Positions 32,916 to 41,165 of a DNA stretch of 64,000 nucleotides are shown here, in pieces. Each line of letters begins with the position of its first letter. Positions within the stretch are counted from its first letter, which is position 1. This DNA comes from SIG636 sp045537905. Lineage in GTDB: Bacteria > Bacillota > Clostridia > Oscillospirales > CAG-382. The stretch is taken from contig JAZSQJ010000070.1 of NCBI GenBank assembly GCA_045537905.1, positions 1 through 64,000 of the forward strand. Direction: 5' to 3'. Both the position numbers and the translations under genes were made by a program. Below the pieces are notes generated by a model. That model saw nothing but the letters and a program-made list of their open reading frames with translations, did not search any database and was not told the DNA's origin.

Positions 32916-33009
32916 TAGTTTTTATATGGTAAATTGCTTATATTTCGTCCTTACCGGAGGAAGAAATTATTAAAAATAGTAATTAATTAAACTTTTTTTG
33001 AAAAAACTA

Positions 33010-33038
33010 TTTACAACGGACCGTTTTTGTGGTATTAT
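33010..33038 (+). promoter_or_regulatory. Promoter of rpsO-pnp
   Basis: TTTACA (33010-33015), 17-bp spacer, TATTAT (33033-33038). Transcription would start near 33045, about 130 nt before rpsO. Confidence 0.75.
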
Positions 33039-33041
33039 GGC

Positions 33042-33173
33042 AAAGTTATGGGACAAAGCTCATAACGAGAAATAGTACGGTTGGCTCGGTTTACAGGACA
33101 CAGGGGCGCTTTGTCGTTCTGCTTCACCCACCTTTTGCCAAGCTTTCCCGCATAATTTTACGGAGGTGAAACC
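33042..33173 (+). promoter_or_regulatory. Structured rpsO 5' leader, candidate S15 autoregulatory RNA
   Basis: The 130-nt leader contains a hairpin GTTATG...CATAAC (about 33045-33065) and a longer-range pair GGCAAAG (33040-33046) with CTTTTGCC (33132-33139), giving a possible multi-branched fold before the ribosome site CGGAGGTG. S15 is known to repress its own mRNA in Firmicutes by binding such leaders. I cannot match it to a specific S15 leader class. Confidence 0.4.
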
Positions 33174-33440
33174 ATGATATCCAAGGAAACAAAACAGGCT
33201 ATTATCAACGAGTATGCAATTCACGAAGGTGACACAGGTTCTCCTGAGGTTCAGATCGCAGTACTCACCAACAGAATCAATTCCCTTACCCAGCACCTTA
33301 AGGCCAATCCCCACGACCATCACTCCAGAAGAGGTCTTCAGCAGATGGTTGGTAAGAGAAAGAAGTTCCTTAACTACCTTATCAAGAACGATATTAGCCG
33401 TTACCGTTCCATTATCGAAAGACTTGGTCTGAGAAAGTAA
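33174..33440 (+). CDS. rpsO: 30S ribosomal protein S15
   Basis: An 88-residue S15, a primary 16S rRNA-binding protein of the small subunit platform. It shows the classic pattern: IHEGDTGSPEVQIAVLTNRI (about 17-36), LKANPHDHHSRRGLQQMVGKR and RYRSIIERLGLRK. Length is exact for the family. It has a GGAGGTG ribosome site 6 nt before ATG 33174 and lies 16 bp before pnp, the conserved bacterial arrangement. Confidence 0.98.
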   Translation: MISKETKQAIINEYAIHEGDTGSPEVQIAVLTNRINSLTQHLKANPHDHHSRRGLQQMVGKRKKFLNYLIKNDISRYRSIIERLGLRK

Positions 33441-33456
33441 GAGAGAAGAATTTAGT

Positions 33457-35547
33457 ATGTTTGAAAAGTACAAGGTTTTTGAAACCACCTTTGCCGGCAG
33501 ACCTTTTATAGTAGAAACCGGCAAAATGGCGCAGCTTGCCAACGGCTCCTGCCTTGTTCGCTACGGTGATACTGCTATTCTTGCTACTGCTACCGCTTCC
33601 AAGGCTCCCCGTGACGGGATAGATTTTCTTCCCCTGTCCGTTGACTTTGAAGAAAGGCTTTATTCAGTAGGCAGAATCCCCGGCAGCTGGAACAGACGCG
33701 AGGGCCGCCCCGGTCAGAGTGCCATCCTTACAAGCCGTGTTATCGACCGCCCCATAAGACCTCTTTTCCCCAAGGATCTGAGGAACGACGTTGTTCTTAA
33801 TCTTATGGTTATGTCTGTTGACCCCGACTGCTCTCCCGAAATTGCAGGTATGATAGGTGCGTCCATCGCCCTTTCTATCTCCGACATTCCGTGGAACGGT
33901 CCTATCGCAGGCGCTTCTATCGGTTTGGTAGACGGTGAGCTTGTGGTTAACCCCACGGCTGAACAAAAGGAAAAGAATGAGCTTGAGCTTACCGTTGCTG
34001 CCTCTAAGCAGAAGGTAGTAATGATAGAAGCAGGCGCTAAGGAAGTTGACGACGATAAGGTTTACGAAGGCATTATGCTTGCACATGAGGTTATCAAGCC
34101 CATGATCGACTTTATCGACGGCATCGTTGCTGAAATTGGCAAGGCTAAGTTTGAATATCCCTCCTGCGAGGTTGACCACGATCTGTTTGACAGAATTGAG
34201 GCTATGGTTGCAGAGGACGTTAAGGCTGCCCTTGATACCGACGACAAGAGCGTAAGAGATGCAAGACTTCAGCCCATATACGAGCGTGTTTATGCCGAGC
34301 TTGAGGAAGACTATCCCGACAGCAAGGTTATGATCGACGAGTGTATGTACAAGCTCCAGAAGAAGATCGTTCGTCATTGGCTTCTTACCGAACAGAAGCG
34401 TGTTGACGGCAGAAGAATGGACGAGATCCGTCCTCTTGCCGCAGAGGTTGGTCTTCTTACCCGTACCCACGGTTCGGGTATGTTTACCAGAGGTCAGACT
34501 CAGGTATTCTCTATCGCTACCCTTGCACCTATCAGGGAGCAGCAGCTTCTTGACGGTATAGATGCTGAGGATACAAAGCGTTATATGCATCACTATAATA
34601 TGCCCGGCTTCTCCGTTGGTGAGGCTAAGGCATCCAGAAGTCCCGGCAGACGTGAGATCGGTCACGGCGCTCTTGCTGAAAGATCTCTTGAGCCCGTTCT
34701 TCCTTCCAAGGAGGACTTCCCCTATGCTATCCGTGTTGTATCTGAGGTTATTTCCTCTAACGGCTCTACCTCTCAGGCATCCGTTTGCGGCTCTACCCTT
34801 GCACTTATGGATGCAGGTGTTCCGATCACTGCTCCTGTTGCAGGTATCTCCTGCGGTCTTATCACCGAGGGTGAGAGATGGATGACTATGATTGACATTC
34901 AGGGCCTTGAGGACTTCTTTGGCGATATGGACTTTAAGGTTGCCGGTACCAAGAAGGGTATCACATCTATCCAGATGGACCTTAAGATTGACGGTCTTAC
35001 ACCTGAGATTATCCGTTCCGCGCTGGACACCACCCGCAAGGGCAGATTCTATATCATCGACGATGTAATCACTCCCTGCATCGCTGAGCCCAGAGAGGAC
35101 GTTTCTGAATACGCTCCCAAGATGATCTCCACCAAGATACCCGTGGACAAGATCCGTGAGGTTATCGGTACCGGTGGTAAGGTTATCCAGAAGATTTGCG
35201 CTGATACCGGTGCAAAGATTGATATCGAGGACGATGGCTCTGTATTCATCGCCGCTGTAGACAAAGAAGCAGGCTACAAGGCGCTTGAAATAGTTAAGGC
35301 TATCGCTTTCGACCCCGAGGTTGGTACCATTTTCGTGGGCAAGGTTACCAGAATTCTTACCTTCGGTGCTTTCGTTGAGTTTGCACCCGGCAAGGAAGGT
35401 CTTGTTCACATCTCCAAGCTCGATAAGAAGCGTATCGCTAAGTGTGAAGACGTTGTTTCCGTAGGCGACGAGATTAAGGTTAAGGTTATCGAAATCGACG
35501 ACCAGGGCAGAATAAATCTCTCCCGCAAGGACGCTCTTGACGACTAG
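33457..35547 (+). CDS. pnp: Polyribonucleotide nucleotidyltransferase (PNPase)
   Basis: PNPase degrades RNA 3' to 5' using phosphate and takes part in mRNA turnover. The 696-residue protein has two RNase PH domains (first around RREGRPGQSAILTSRVIDR, about 70-88; second from about 320, with GHGALAERSL and the catalytic MDFKVAGTKKGIT), then KH (KIREVIGTGGKVIQKI, about 565-580) and S1 (EVGTIFVGKVTRI..., about 625-693). Complete and normal. The pnp-rpsO pair often autoregulates through RNase III and PNPase, but no such site can be proven here. A terminator follows at 35561. Confidence 0.98.
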   Translation: MFEKYKVFETTFAGRPFIVETGKMAQLANGSCLVRYGDTAILATATASKAPRDGIDFLPLSVDFEERLYSVGRIPGSWNRREGRPGQSAILTSRVIDRPIRPLFPKDLRNDVVLNLMVMSVDPDCSPEIAGMIGASIALSISDIPWNGPIAGASIGLVDGELVVNPTAEQKEKNELELTVAASKQKVVMIEAGAKEVDDDKVYEGIMLAHEVIKPMIDFIDGIVAEIGKAKFEYPSCEVDHDLFDRIEAMVAEDVKAALDTDDKSVRDARLQPIYERVYAELEEDYPDSKVMIDECMYKLQKKIVRHWLLTEQKRVDGRRMDEIRPLAAEVGLLTRTHGSGMFTRGQTQVFSIATLAPIREQQLLDGIDAEDTKRYMHHYNMPGFSVGEAKASRSPGRREIGHGALAERSLEPVLPSKEDFPYAIRVVSEVISSNGSTSQASVCGSTLALMDAGVPITAPVAGISCGLITEGERWMTMIDIQGLEDFFGDMDFKVAGTKKGITSIQMDLKIDGLTPEIIRSALDTTRKGRFYIIDDVITPCIAEPREDVSEYAPKMISTKIPVDKIREVIGTGGKVIQKICADTGAKIDIEDDGSVFIAAVDKEAGYKALEIVKAIAFDPEVGTIFVGKVTRILTFGAFVEFAPGKEGLVHISKLDKKRIAKCEDVVSVGDEIKVKVIEIDDQGRINLSRKDALDD

Positions 35548-35560
35548 TAAAGAACAAATT

Positions 35561-35592
35561 AAGGAGTTGCGAGAAATCGCAACTCCTTTTGT
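35561..35592 (+). terminator. Intrinsic terminator after pnp
   Basis: Stem AAGGAGTTGCGA / TCGCAACTCCTT with GAAA loop (35561-35588), then TTTTG. Its AGGAGTTGC arm is the same as in the hairpins flanking the element at 36996-37266. Confidence 0.9.
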
Positions 35593-35633
35593 TTGTCATA
35601 TTTTTTAGACAATTCCCCTAAGCTAAAAACGCT

Positions 35634-36536
35634 TTAACTATTCCCCATCCAAATACCAAACAATACGCCTAATACAACACACACCGCTATAAACACAAAA
35701 CATCCTATAAGATTATTTCTGTTTTCCTTGCGTTGAGCTTCAAGCTTCTCGTTATAACGCTGGTTAAGCTCGGCAATCTTTTCTTCAGCGTTAACAGTGG
35801 AATCAAGAGCGGCTAATCTTCTGTAATAACCGGATATTACAGACACACGGTTTTCATTTAGTCCGCTTTCCTCTACTGCTTTTATCAAATATTTTAGTAT
35901 ATTGATTTTATAGTTTTTATTTTGCAGTTTTTCCTCAAGACTTGAAAGAGTGTTACGCATTTCTATTTGCAGAGAATCAAAAAGATTATAGGTTTGCTGC
36001 CTGTCATCAGTTGTGCTGGTAACGCCGTTAACTGTTTTTCTGGTGGTGTTGTAGACAAAGCTACTGCCTCTCATTGCGTTAACATCAGAGAGAATTTGAG
36101 TTACGAGCTTATACTGCTCGTCTTCCTTGCTTACATCAAAGTGATCGTCAATTATGCTTACGCTTTTATTAAGCACCTTGAATGCCGCCTGACGCTTATA
36201 CAGATCCGAATCTACAAGGGTTTGCTTTGCCTTACCGAAGGCACTGTAGAAAATTGCCTCGATGTTTGTAGGGTCTTCCTGCTCTGCAAGGTTGTAGTAC
36301 TTTTCAACCTCTGCCCAGTCTTCCTTTTCCTTGGCTCTTCTTGCGTTTTGCAGATACTTTTGCACCATTGCAGAATTATCAACGGTAACAGTACCCTTAA
36401 CGTCAACTGTGCCCTCGATCATCATTTTCTTTGCTTCCTCAGGGCTGTACTTAGTGCCGCAGTTTTGGCACACGAACATCCCGTCTACCTTAGCAAAATC
36501 GTTGCCTGAACACATTTCGCAAACAATAGCTTTCAT
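35634..36536 (-). CDS. Zinc-ribbon, helical, C-terminal membrane protein
   Basis: A 300-residue protein with a TFIIB-like zinc ribbon at the N-terminus (CEMCSGNDF...CQNCGTKY, Cys at about 6, 9, 23, 26), an 'amyloid-like' beta segment (GTVDVKGTVTVDN, 43-55), then TPR-like helices (about 57-110), charged coiled regions (190-275) and a C-terminal transmembrane helix (about 277-296). This architecture recurs in Firmicutes in proteins of unknown function. It is divergent from the XRE regulator gene, the two starts being 130 bp apart, so the regulator could act on it. Confidence 0.7.
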   Translation of the reverse strand: MKAIVCEMCSGNDFAKVDGMFVCQNCGTKYSPEEAKKMMIEGTVDVKGTVTVDNSAMVQKYLQNARRAKEKEDWAEVEKYYNLAEQEDPTNIEAIFYSAFGKAKQTLVDSDLYKRQAAFKVLNKSVSIIDDHFDVSKEDEQYKLVTQILSDVNAMRGSSFVYNTTRKTVNGVTSTTDDRQQTYNLFDSLQIEMRNTLSSLEEKLQNKNYKINILKYLIKAVEESGLNENRVSVISGYYRRLAALDSTVNAEEKIAELNQRYNEKLEAQRKENRNNLIGCFVFIAVCVVLGVLFGIWMGNS

Positions 36537-36666
36537 TTTACGGTTTCCTTTCGTTTTTTCGTCCTCGCAGGAACTTTTCTTCCTACGATTATACAGTATA
36601 TCTTCCTGTTTGTCAACACTAAATAGGTATTATAATTCTTATATACAAGAATTTGGAGGAAGAATA

Positions 36667-36990
36667 ATGCTTATTTATAACTTAAACGATATAGGAAACC
36701 GACTTTTGGAGGCAAGAAAAAAGCTTGGGTACACCCAAGCAGAGGTAGCAGAGCGGGCAGGGATTTCAGACAGAACCTACGCCGATATAGAAAGAGGCAC
36801 GGTCAATATGCGCCTTTTGACCTTTTTACAGATATGCACCTGTCTTAAAGTTACGCCCAATGATATTGTAACAAAAGAGGAACCGACGGTTGACGAAAAG
36901 GTGTTTATTGACGCTTTGGGCGGACTAACCAACAAGCAAAAAAACGATGCTTTGAAAATACTGTCTGTTTTTATAGAGTCTATAAAATAA
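36667..36990 (+). CDS. XRE-family transcriptional regulator
   Basis: A 107-residue Cro/C1-type DNA-binding protein. The helix-turn-helix occupies about residues 9-65 (RLLEARKKLGYTQAEVAERA, GISDRTYADIERG, NMRLLTFLQICTCLKV), and the C-terminal 35 residues are probably helical. Start ATG 36667 follows GGAGGAAG. It lies opposite the zinc-ribbon protein gene. A weak promoter (TTGTCA 36610, TATAAT 36631, 15-bp spacer) precedes it. The terminator hairpin right after its stop is where element copy 2 is lodged. Confidence 0.85.
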   Translation: MLIYNLNDIGNRLLEARKKLGYTQAEVAERAGISDRTYADIERGTVNMRLLTFLQICTCLKVTPNDIVTKEEPTVDEKVFIDALGGLTNKQKNDALKILSVFIESIK

Positions 36991-36995
36991 AAATC

Positions 36996-37266
36996 AGGAG
37001 TTGCAACACTGCAACTCCTCAGCTTGATGACAAACCTTGTCATCAAGCTGGCAGAGCGCTGAGAAAGAGTGCAGACAAGACGAACCGAGGCGATAACTGT
37101 ACTAAGTACTGTGAGCCGAGGTTCATTTTGAACGTAAAAACAAATAAAATGCAGAAAATTCAGGGAAGGCATCCCTGAATTTTCTACTTTAATATAATTG
37201 TATTTTGTTTTTTTCGTGTTCTGTGCCTTTGTCAGCGGTCTGAGGAGTTGCAACACCGCAACTCCT
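36996..37266. mobile_element. Hairpin-array element between duplicated terminator hairpins (copy 2)
   Basis: A 223-bp non-coding unit (37020-37242) lies between two 24-bp hairpins at 36996-37019 and 37243-37266 (AGGAGTTGC arms; they differ by one loop base). The unit matches the reverse complement of 19065-19288 with few differences, including CAG/CTG ends, the terminal 14-bp stem, the core CTGTACTAAGTACTG (37097-37111) set between GAACCGAGG and CCGAGGTTC, and the AGAAAATTCAGGGA stem (37152-37185). The flanking hairpin differs from that of copy 1, so the flank belongs to the target, not the element. No coding frame or transposase is present. Confidence 0.75.
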
Positions 37267-37275
37267 TTCTGTTTT
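37243..37275 (+). terminator. Intrinsic terminator (right flank of element copy 2)
   Basis: Stem AGGAGTTGC / GCAACTCCT with AACACC loop, then TTTCTGTTTT. It would serve the XRE gene; the left copy (36996-37019) lacks the T-run. Confidence 0.75.
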
Positions 37276-37855
37276 AATCTAATTTGCACCTTACAACGGT
37301 GTACTCGAAGCCGTAGCTGTTTCTTGCAAAAAAGCTAAGCTCCCCTTCCCCATCAGACAGCTTCTCGTAGGAAACGTCCTCAGTTATAAGAATCTCACTT
37401 ACCGCATAGGTGTAGCGAGCACCCAAGGTGTCGGTAAAATATACCGTATCGCCCGTGGATATATTCTTCATAAAATCAAACTGGCCCTCGTTATCACTGC
37501 CGCCGATTATCAGACTGCTGTCGTATATGCTGCCGTCGAATCTATGGGGATATTTGCTTACGTCCTTTGCACTCCATTTATTTGCAACGGGCAAGCACAC
37601 GTTATAAGCGGGTATCTCTATAATACCTACAAAGTCTACACCGTCCAGCTCTATGGAAGGCATAACGGTGTCTCCCTTGCCGTCAGGATATCCGTTTTGG
37701 ACTTCAGGCATCAGTTCTTTCATTTCCTCGGTAATAGCCGCCGCCTTGTCTTTGTTGCCGGGAATGGCAATTCTGTTAACCACAAGCAAGGCCAGAGCCG
37801 ATGCAAACAAAAGAATGCCCAAGATGAGGATTATCTGCGATACTCTTTTAGTCAT
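37274..37855 (-). CDS. Sortase-like protein lacking catalytic Cys and His
   Basis: A 193-residue membrane protein (anchor about 6-28) with a sortase-type beta-barrel. Compared with the active class C sortase three genes upstream, the fold-defining segments align (FVGIIEIPAYNVCLPV, ISTGDTVYFTD, RYTYAVSEI), but the catalytic His (SAHRG there) falls on GGS near residue 119 and the catalytic Cys (LLTCTPYG) falls on Arg 178 in FFARNSYG. The late Arg (VVRC) is kept. It therefore cannot be a normal transpeptidase. It is last in the pilus operon, overlapping the ancillary pilin gene by 8 bp. It may be a structural or regulatory pilus component; it may also be non-functional. Confidence 0.75.
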   Translation of the reverse strand: MTKRVSQIILILGILLFASALALLVVNRIAIPGNKDKAAAITEEMKELMPEVQNGYPDGKGDTVMPSIELDGVDFVGIIEIPAYNVCLPVANKWSAKDVSKYPHRFDGSIYDSSLIIGGSDNEGQFDFMKNISTGDTVYFTDTLGARYTYAVSEILITEDVSYEKLSDGEGELSFFARNSYGFEYTVVRCKLD

Positions 37856-38756
37856 TAGCTTTCCTCTTTATGCCAACAGAAAGGAGCATAAGGATTGCGC
37901 CTACGGAAAACAATGCCAAAACATAGGGCCAAACTACTGCCACGTCGCCCGTGGGAGGTGGAGGTATTACCGTCTTAAAGGTGTTGGTTACGATAAAGGC
38001 AGTACCTTCCTCGGTAACGCTTACGGTATAATTTTCGGCAATGTTTCGTTCTACAACAGTCCACTTGCTGCCATCGTCTGCCGCCTTCCAGCTGTAGGAC
38101 CAATTGTTTTCTGCAGAAAGGGTTTGCGTCTCAACCGTCTTCCCATCCTTAAAAATTTCTATTTCTATAGAGGTGGGGCGTTTGTCGGAGCCGGAATCCT
38201 TCCACTGCTTTACAACCTTATACTCAAGCTCATCAGGCTCGGGAACGTGGGTAGTATGCTTGGGAAGAGCCGTTACCTCGTACTGAGGATTGCCGTCTGC
38301 ATCGGGTCTGGGCAGAGAGGAGAAAAAGCTTTCAAAGCTGTATATCAAATCGTTCTTTTCGCTCTGTACGCCGTATACAAGATAAAGTCCCTTGCTAAGA
38401 CCTTCAAAGACAGCCTTACCCTCCTCGTCGGTCTTGACGGTAGCGGCAGGAGAAATGCCGTCAGCTACTATATAGGAGGTGAGAGTAGTAGCGATAGTAC
38501 GCCACTCCTCCTGACTTTTTACAACTTTGACATCAACGGGATAGTCCTTGAAGTCACCGCTGAGGGTATAGGCACCGTCTGCACCTATATCGGCTACACG
38601 GAACAGGCTTATTTCAAGACCGTCAAACAAAAGCTCCTCTGCCTTATACACAACCGTAAGGGTAGCTGTTTGTTCACCATCCTCAGCAAAGGCAAGGGTG
38701 CCGCCCATTTGCAACAGCAACGCCAAGGTTATTAAAAACACAAGTATTTTTTTCAT
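37848..38756 (-). CDS. Ancillary pilin / surface protein with PPPPTG sorting signal
   Basis: A 302-residue exported protein: signal peptide (1-24), an N-terminal domain to about 165, a Cna-B-like domain (about 175-262, VVKQWKDSGSDKRPTSIEIE...; core KRPTSIEIEIFKDG) and a sorting signal PPPPTGD (about 266-272) followed by a hydrophobic span and KRKAND. The motif departs from LPxTG. Its place right after the class C sortase gene (3 bp) suggests a minor pilin or base protein. No E-box as clear as in the backbone pilin is visible. Confidence 0.75.
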   Translation of the reverse strand: MKKILVFLITLALLLQMGGTLAFAEDGEQTATLTVVYKAEELLFDGLEISLFRVADIGADGAYTLSGDFKDYPVDVKVVKSQEEWRTIATTLTSYIVADGISPAATVKTDEEGKAVFEGLSKGLYLVYGVQSEKNDLIYSFESFFSSLPRPDADGNPQYEVTALPKHTTHVPEPDELEYKVVKQWKDSGSDKRPTSIEIEIFKDGKTVETQTLSAENNWSYSWKAADDGSKWTVVERNIAENYTVSVTEEGTAFIVTNTFKTVIPPPPTGDVAVVWPYVLALFSVGAILMLLSVGIKRKAND

Positions 38757-38759
38757 ATA

Positions 38760-39587
38760 CTAGTCCTCCCTGTCATCTTTTTTCACAGGCTTAAACAATA
38801 CTATCATCATAAGCACAAAGAGTATGGGCAGTGCAACGATAGGTGCAACGACCAACACGTCTATAACGTATCCGTCGGTTTTAACGTAAATAACCTTATG
38901 CTCAATCGTTTCTATACGGCGTCCCCGTACCAAAAGACGCTCCGTATTAACGCCGTAAGGCGTGCAAGTGAGCAGGGTGCAATAATCACCGCCTGAGTCT
39001 ATCTGCAAAAGAGATGCATCGTCAGGCATTACTATGCGTATCTGGTCCACCTGATAGGTCAACGTACGGTCGAGGATGGTAACGGTAAAGGTGTCGCCTA
39101 CTGACAGCTTATCAAGGTCGGTAAACAGCTTTGCACTGGGCAGACCGCGGTGGGCAGACACAACGGCATGGGTGCCTGTGCCGCCTATAGGCAGGCTTGT
39201 TCCCTGCAGATGACCTATGGCTACGGACAAAACGCCGTCCGAGGTGCCGTGGTACAAGGGAAGCTCTATACCGATTTTCTTTATTGTTACATAGCCCATC
39301 ATACCTACGGAGTTAAGATTAAGCACGTCAAAGTAGCCGTCAACCTGATTATACTCCGTAAGTGGATAGTCCAGACTGCTTAGTTTTTTATTATACTCCT
39401 CGGCTTTGTTAAATATGGCGGTGTAGTCCGCATTATTAAGGGCGTCAAGCATAGACTGATAGTCAACTATAGCCATTGACTGGGTCTTAGAGTTCCAATA
39501 ATCGCTGAGTGCAGGATACAGCATAATTGAAAGCCCTATAAAAAACGCAAGGAGCAACATAAACGTTGGCCATTTTTTTTGTTTCAT
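38760..39587 (-). CDS. Class C (pilin-polymerising) sortase
   Basis: A 275-residue membrane transpeptidase with an N-terminal anchor (about 7-27), the catalytic barrel and a C-terminal membrane segment (about 245-268), as class C sortases have. Catalytic residues are present: His in VVSAHRG (about 145), Cys in LLTCTPYG (about 204), Arg in RLLVRGRR (about 213). It would link pilin subunits through lysine isopeptide bonds. It has its own candidate promoter at 39695-39723 and a structured leader, so it can be expressed apart from the pilin gene. Confidence 0.9.
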   Translation of the reverse strand: MKQKKWPTFMLLLAFFIGLSIMLYPALSDYWNSKTQSMAIVDYQSMLDALNNADYTAIFNKAEEYNKKLSSLDYPLTEYNQVDGYFDVLNLNSVGMMGYVTIKKIGIELPLYHGTSDGVLSVAIGHLQGTSLPIGGTGTHAVVSAHRGLPSAKLFTDLDKLSVGDTFTVTILDRTLTYQVDQIRIVMPDDASLLQIDSGGDYCTLLTCTPYGVNTERLLVRGRRIETIEHKVIYVKTDGYVIDVLVVAPIVALPILFVLMMIVLFKPVKKDDRED

Positions 39588-39613
39588 TTACAATAATTAC
39601 TTCCTTAATTTTC

Positions 39614-39684
39614 GGTGCAGAAGCCGCTGCCCTACTGTTAAGACATCGGCTTCTGCACCCAAAACCAAAGGCTTTGGGTGCAGA
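39614..39684 (-). promoter_or_regulatory. Mutually exclusive hairpins between pilin and sortase genes
   Basis: GGTGCAGAAGCCG (39614-39626) pairs with CGGCTTCTGCACC (39647-39659), and TTCTGCACCCAAA (39651-39663) pairs with TTTGGGTGCAGAA (39673-39685). The two hairpins compete for the middle segment. They lie in the transcript from the promoter at 39695-39723 and in pilin read-through RNA. Neither is followed by a U-run, so they may gate processing or read-through, not simple termination. Confidence 0.6.
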
Positions 39685-39694
39685 ATATATTAGT

Positions 39695-39723
39695 ATTATA
39701 CCAATAAAATTACGATTAGTCAA
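39695..39723 (-). promoter_or_regulatory. Internal promoter for the sortase gene
   Basis: On the minus strand, TTGACT (39718-39723), 17-bp spacer, TATAAT (39695-39700). The -35 box overlaps the last two codons and stop codon of the pilin gene. Confidence 0.7.
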
Positions 39724-41119
39724 CAACCTTGGACATTCTTACTCTGGTAACGAAGAATATGCCTGCAAGGAGAGCTACAAGACCGCCAACCAGGATGAAC
39801 ATGGTGGTGCCGAAGCCGCCGGTTTCAGGAAGAACTGCACCGGTCTTGTTGATTACCTGTACACCGCCTTCAATGTAAATCCCTTCGGTAACGGTTGCAT
39901 CGTTATTAGCAGCGCTGATAGTAACAGACTGGCGTGCGGTAAGCTTGTTATAGCCTGCAGGAGCAACAGTTTCTTCAAGATAATAAGTAGCACTGTCGAG
40001 ACCGGCGATGGTAGCTTTACCGTTAAGGGTTTCGATTTCAACGCCGGTTTCGCCTGCCTTAGCTACACGGTAAGAACCGTCTTCGATCTTAATAACGGAG
40101 ATCTCGTTGCCTGCGGTAGCAGCATCGTAAAGCTTAAACTTAGCGCCGTTAAGAGTTGTGTCAGATTCATTAGTCTTTACAAGATCAAAACTGTAAACAT
40201 AGGTAGTTGTGGTTGCTTCGTTAGACTTAAGGTCGCTGTTTTCGCCGTACACAAGGAAGGTCTTGTTGAGGTTGCCTGCACCGCCAACAACAGCATTTTC
40301 GTTGATGGTAGCTGTATATTCAACAACGATAGCCTTGTTTGCAAGGGTAGCAACATAAGAGTTTTCAAACGAAATCTCAAAATCACAACCGTCGGTAAGA
40401 TCAGTTGCGGTTACTGTGTAGTTAGCTTCATCAACAGCAACGCCGTCAACGGTAACAGAGCTAACGCCGGCATAATCAAGACCTGCATCCATTACGTCGT
40501 GAAGAACGTAATTCTCAGCACCTGCAACAACGTTGATGGTGGTCTTAAAGTTTACGGTAGCAAAGAAATTGTCGTCGTTGGTTTCGCCCCAAGCATCGTC
40601 TTCTTTAACTTCCTTGGAAACGTTGGGGATAAGGTTCTTATCGTCTTTTTCGAAGGAGGTATCAGTGGTGTCGAGCACGCAGAGAGTACCAACGGTGGAG
40701 TCTACAAGGTAGTAACCAAGGTCAAGACCTGTAAAGGAAACGGTAGTGCCATCAGCTTCTACGCTTTCGGTGGCGGAGATAGAATTGGTCTCAGCGTAAG
40801 CGATAGCGGCAGCAGCGATAGCAGCAGCGTCGGATGCGGAAACGGTTACACCGTTAGCAACGGTAACGATACCGGTATCTTCAGCGTAGCTAAAGTAAGC
40901 GCTTTGTGCTTTGAAGAAATCAACCCATTCAGAAACAGCAGTGTAGGTATAAGCTTTAGCAGTTGCATTATAGCTAAGGTCTGCTATTTTGTAAATGGAG
41001 TAGTCCTGACCAGCAACGGTGTTGTTGATGGTAATGGAGCCTTCGCCTTCAGCGGATACGGAGATGCAGCAAGCCATAAGAAGCATTACTGCGCAGAGGA
41101 TTGCAACGATTCTTTTCAT
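39716..41119 (-). CDS. Backbone pilin with LPETG sorting signal
   Basis: A 467-residue major pilin. Start ATG 41119 follows AGAAAGGA; the frame reaches further upstream without a ribosome site. It has a signal peptide (1-23), an N-domain, a fimbrial isopeptide D2-like domain (about 135-290, starting KNLIPNVSKEV), a Cna-B-type domain (about 300-425) with the E-box YYLEETVAPAGY, and the sorting signal LPETGG followed by a hydrophobic helix and RVRMSKVVD. Such pilins form intramolecular isopeptide bonds and are polymerised by class C sortase, encoded next. It is preceded by the giant adhesin gene (46-bp gap). Confidence 0.92.
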   Translation of the reverse strand: MKRIVAILCAVMLLMACCISVSAEGEGSITINNTVAGQDYSIYKIADLSYNATAKAYTYTAVSEWVDFFKAQSAYFSYAEDTGIVTVANGVTVSASDAAAIAAAAIAYAETNSISATESVEADGTTVSFTGLDLGYYLVDSTVGTLCVLDTTDTSFEKDDKNLIPNVSKEVKEDDAWGETNDDNFFATVNFKTTINVVAGAENYVLHDVMDAGLDYAGVSSVTVDGVAVDEANYTVTATDLTDGCDFEISFENSYVATLANKAIVVEYTATINENAVVGGAGNLNKTFLVYGENSDLKSNEATTTTYVYSFDLVKTNESDTTLNGAKFKLYDAATAGNEISVIKIEDGSYRVAKAGETGVEIETLNGKATIAGLDSATYYLEETVAPAGYNKLTARQSVTISAANNDATVTEGIYIEGGVQVINKTGAVLPETGGFGTTMFILVGGLVALLAGIFFVTRVRMSKVVD

Positions 41120-41165
41120 AACATAATTCCTTTCTGTTTTTTTGTTTATTTTAGTATGTTGCAAA

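Noticed and set aside
33664..35409. 581-codon open frame on the minus strand opposite pnp
   Set aside because: It is a shadow of pnp caused by codon bias; the translation is low-complexity-like, has no recognisable domain, and pnp itself is beyond doubt.
19041..37266. Possible CRISPR or phage att pair made by the two hairpin elements
   Set aside because: There is no repeat-spacer periodicity, no cas, integrase or phage gene between them, and the genes between are ordinary chromosomal operons. The copies are better taken as separate insertions.
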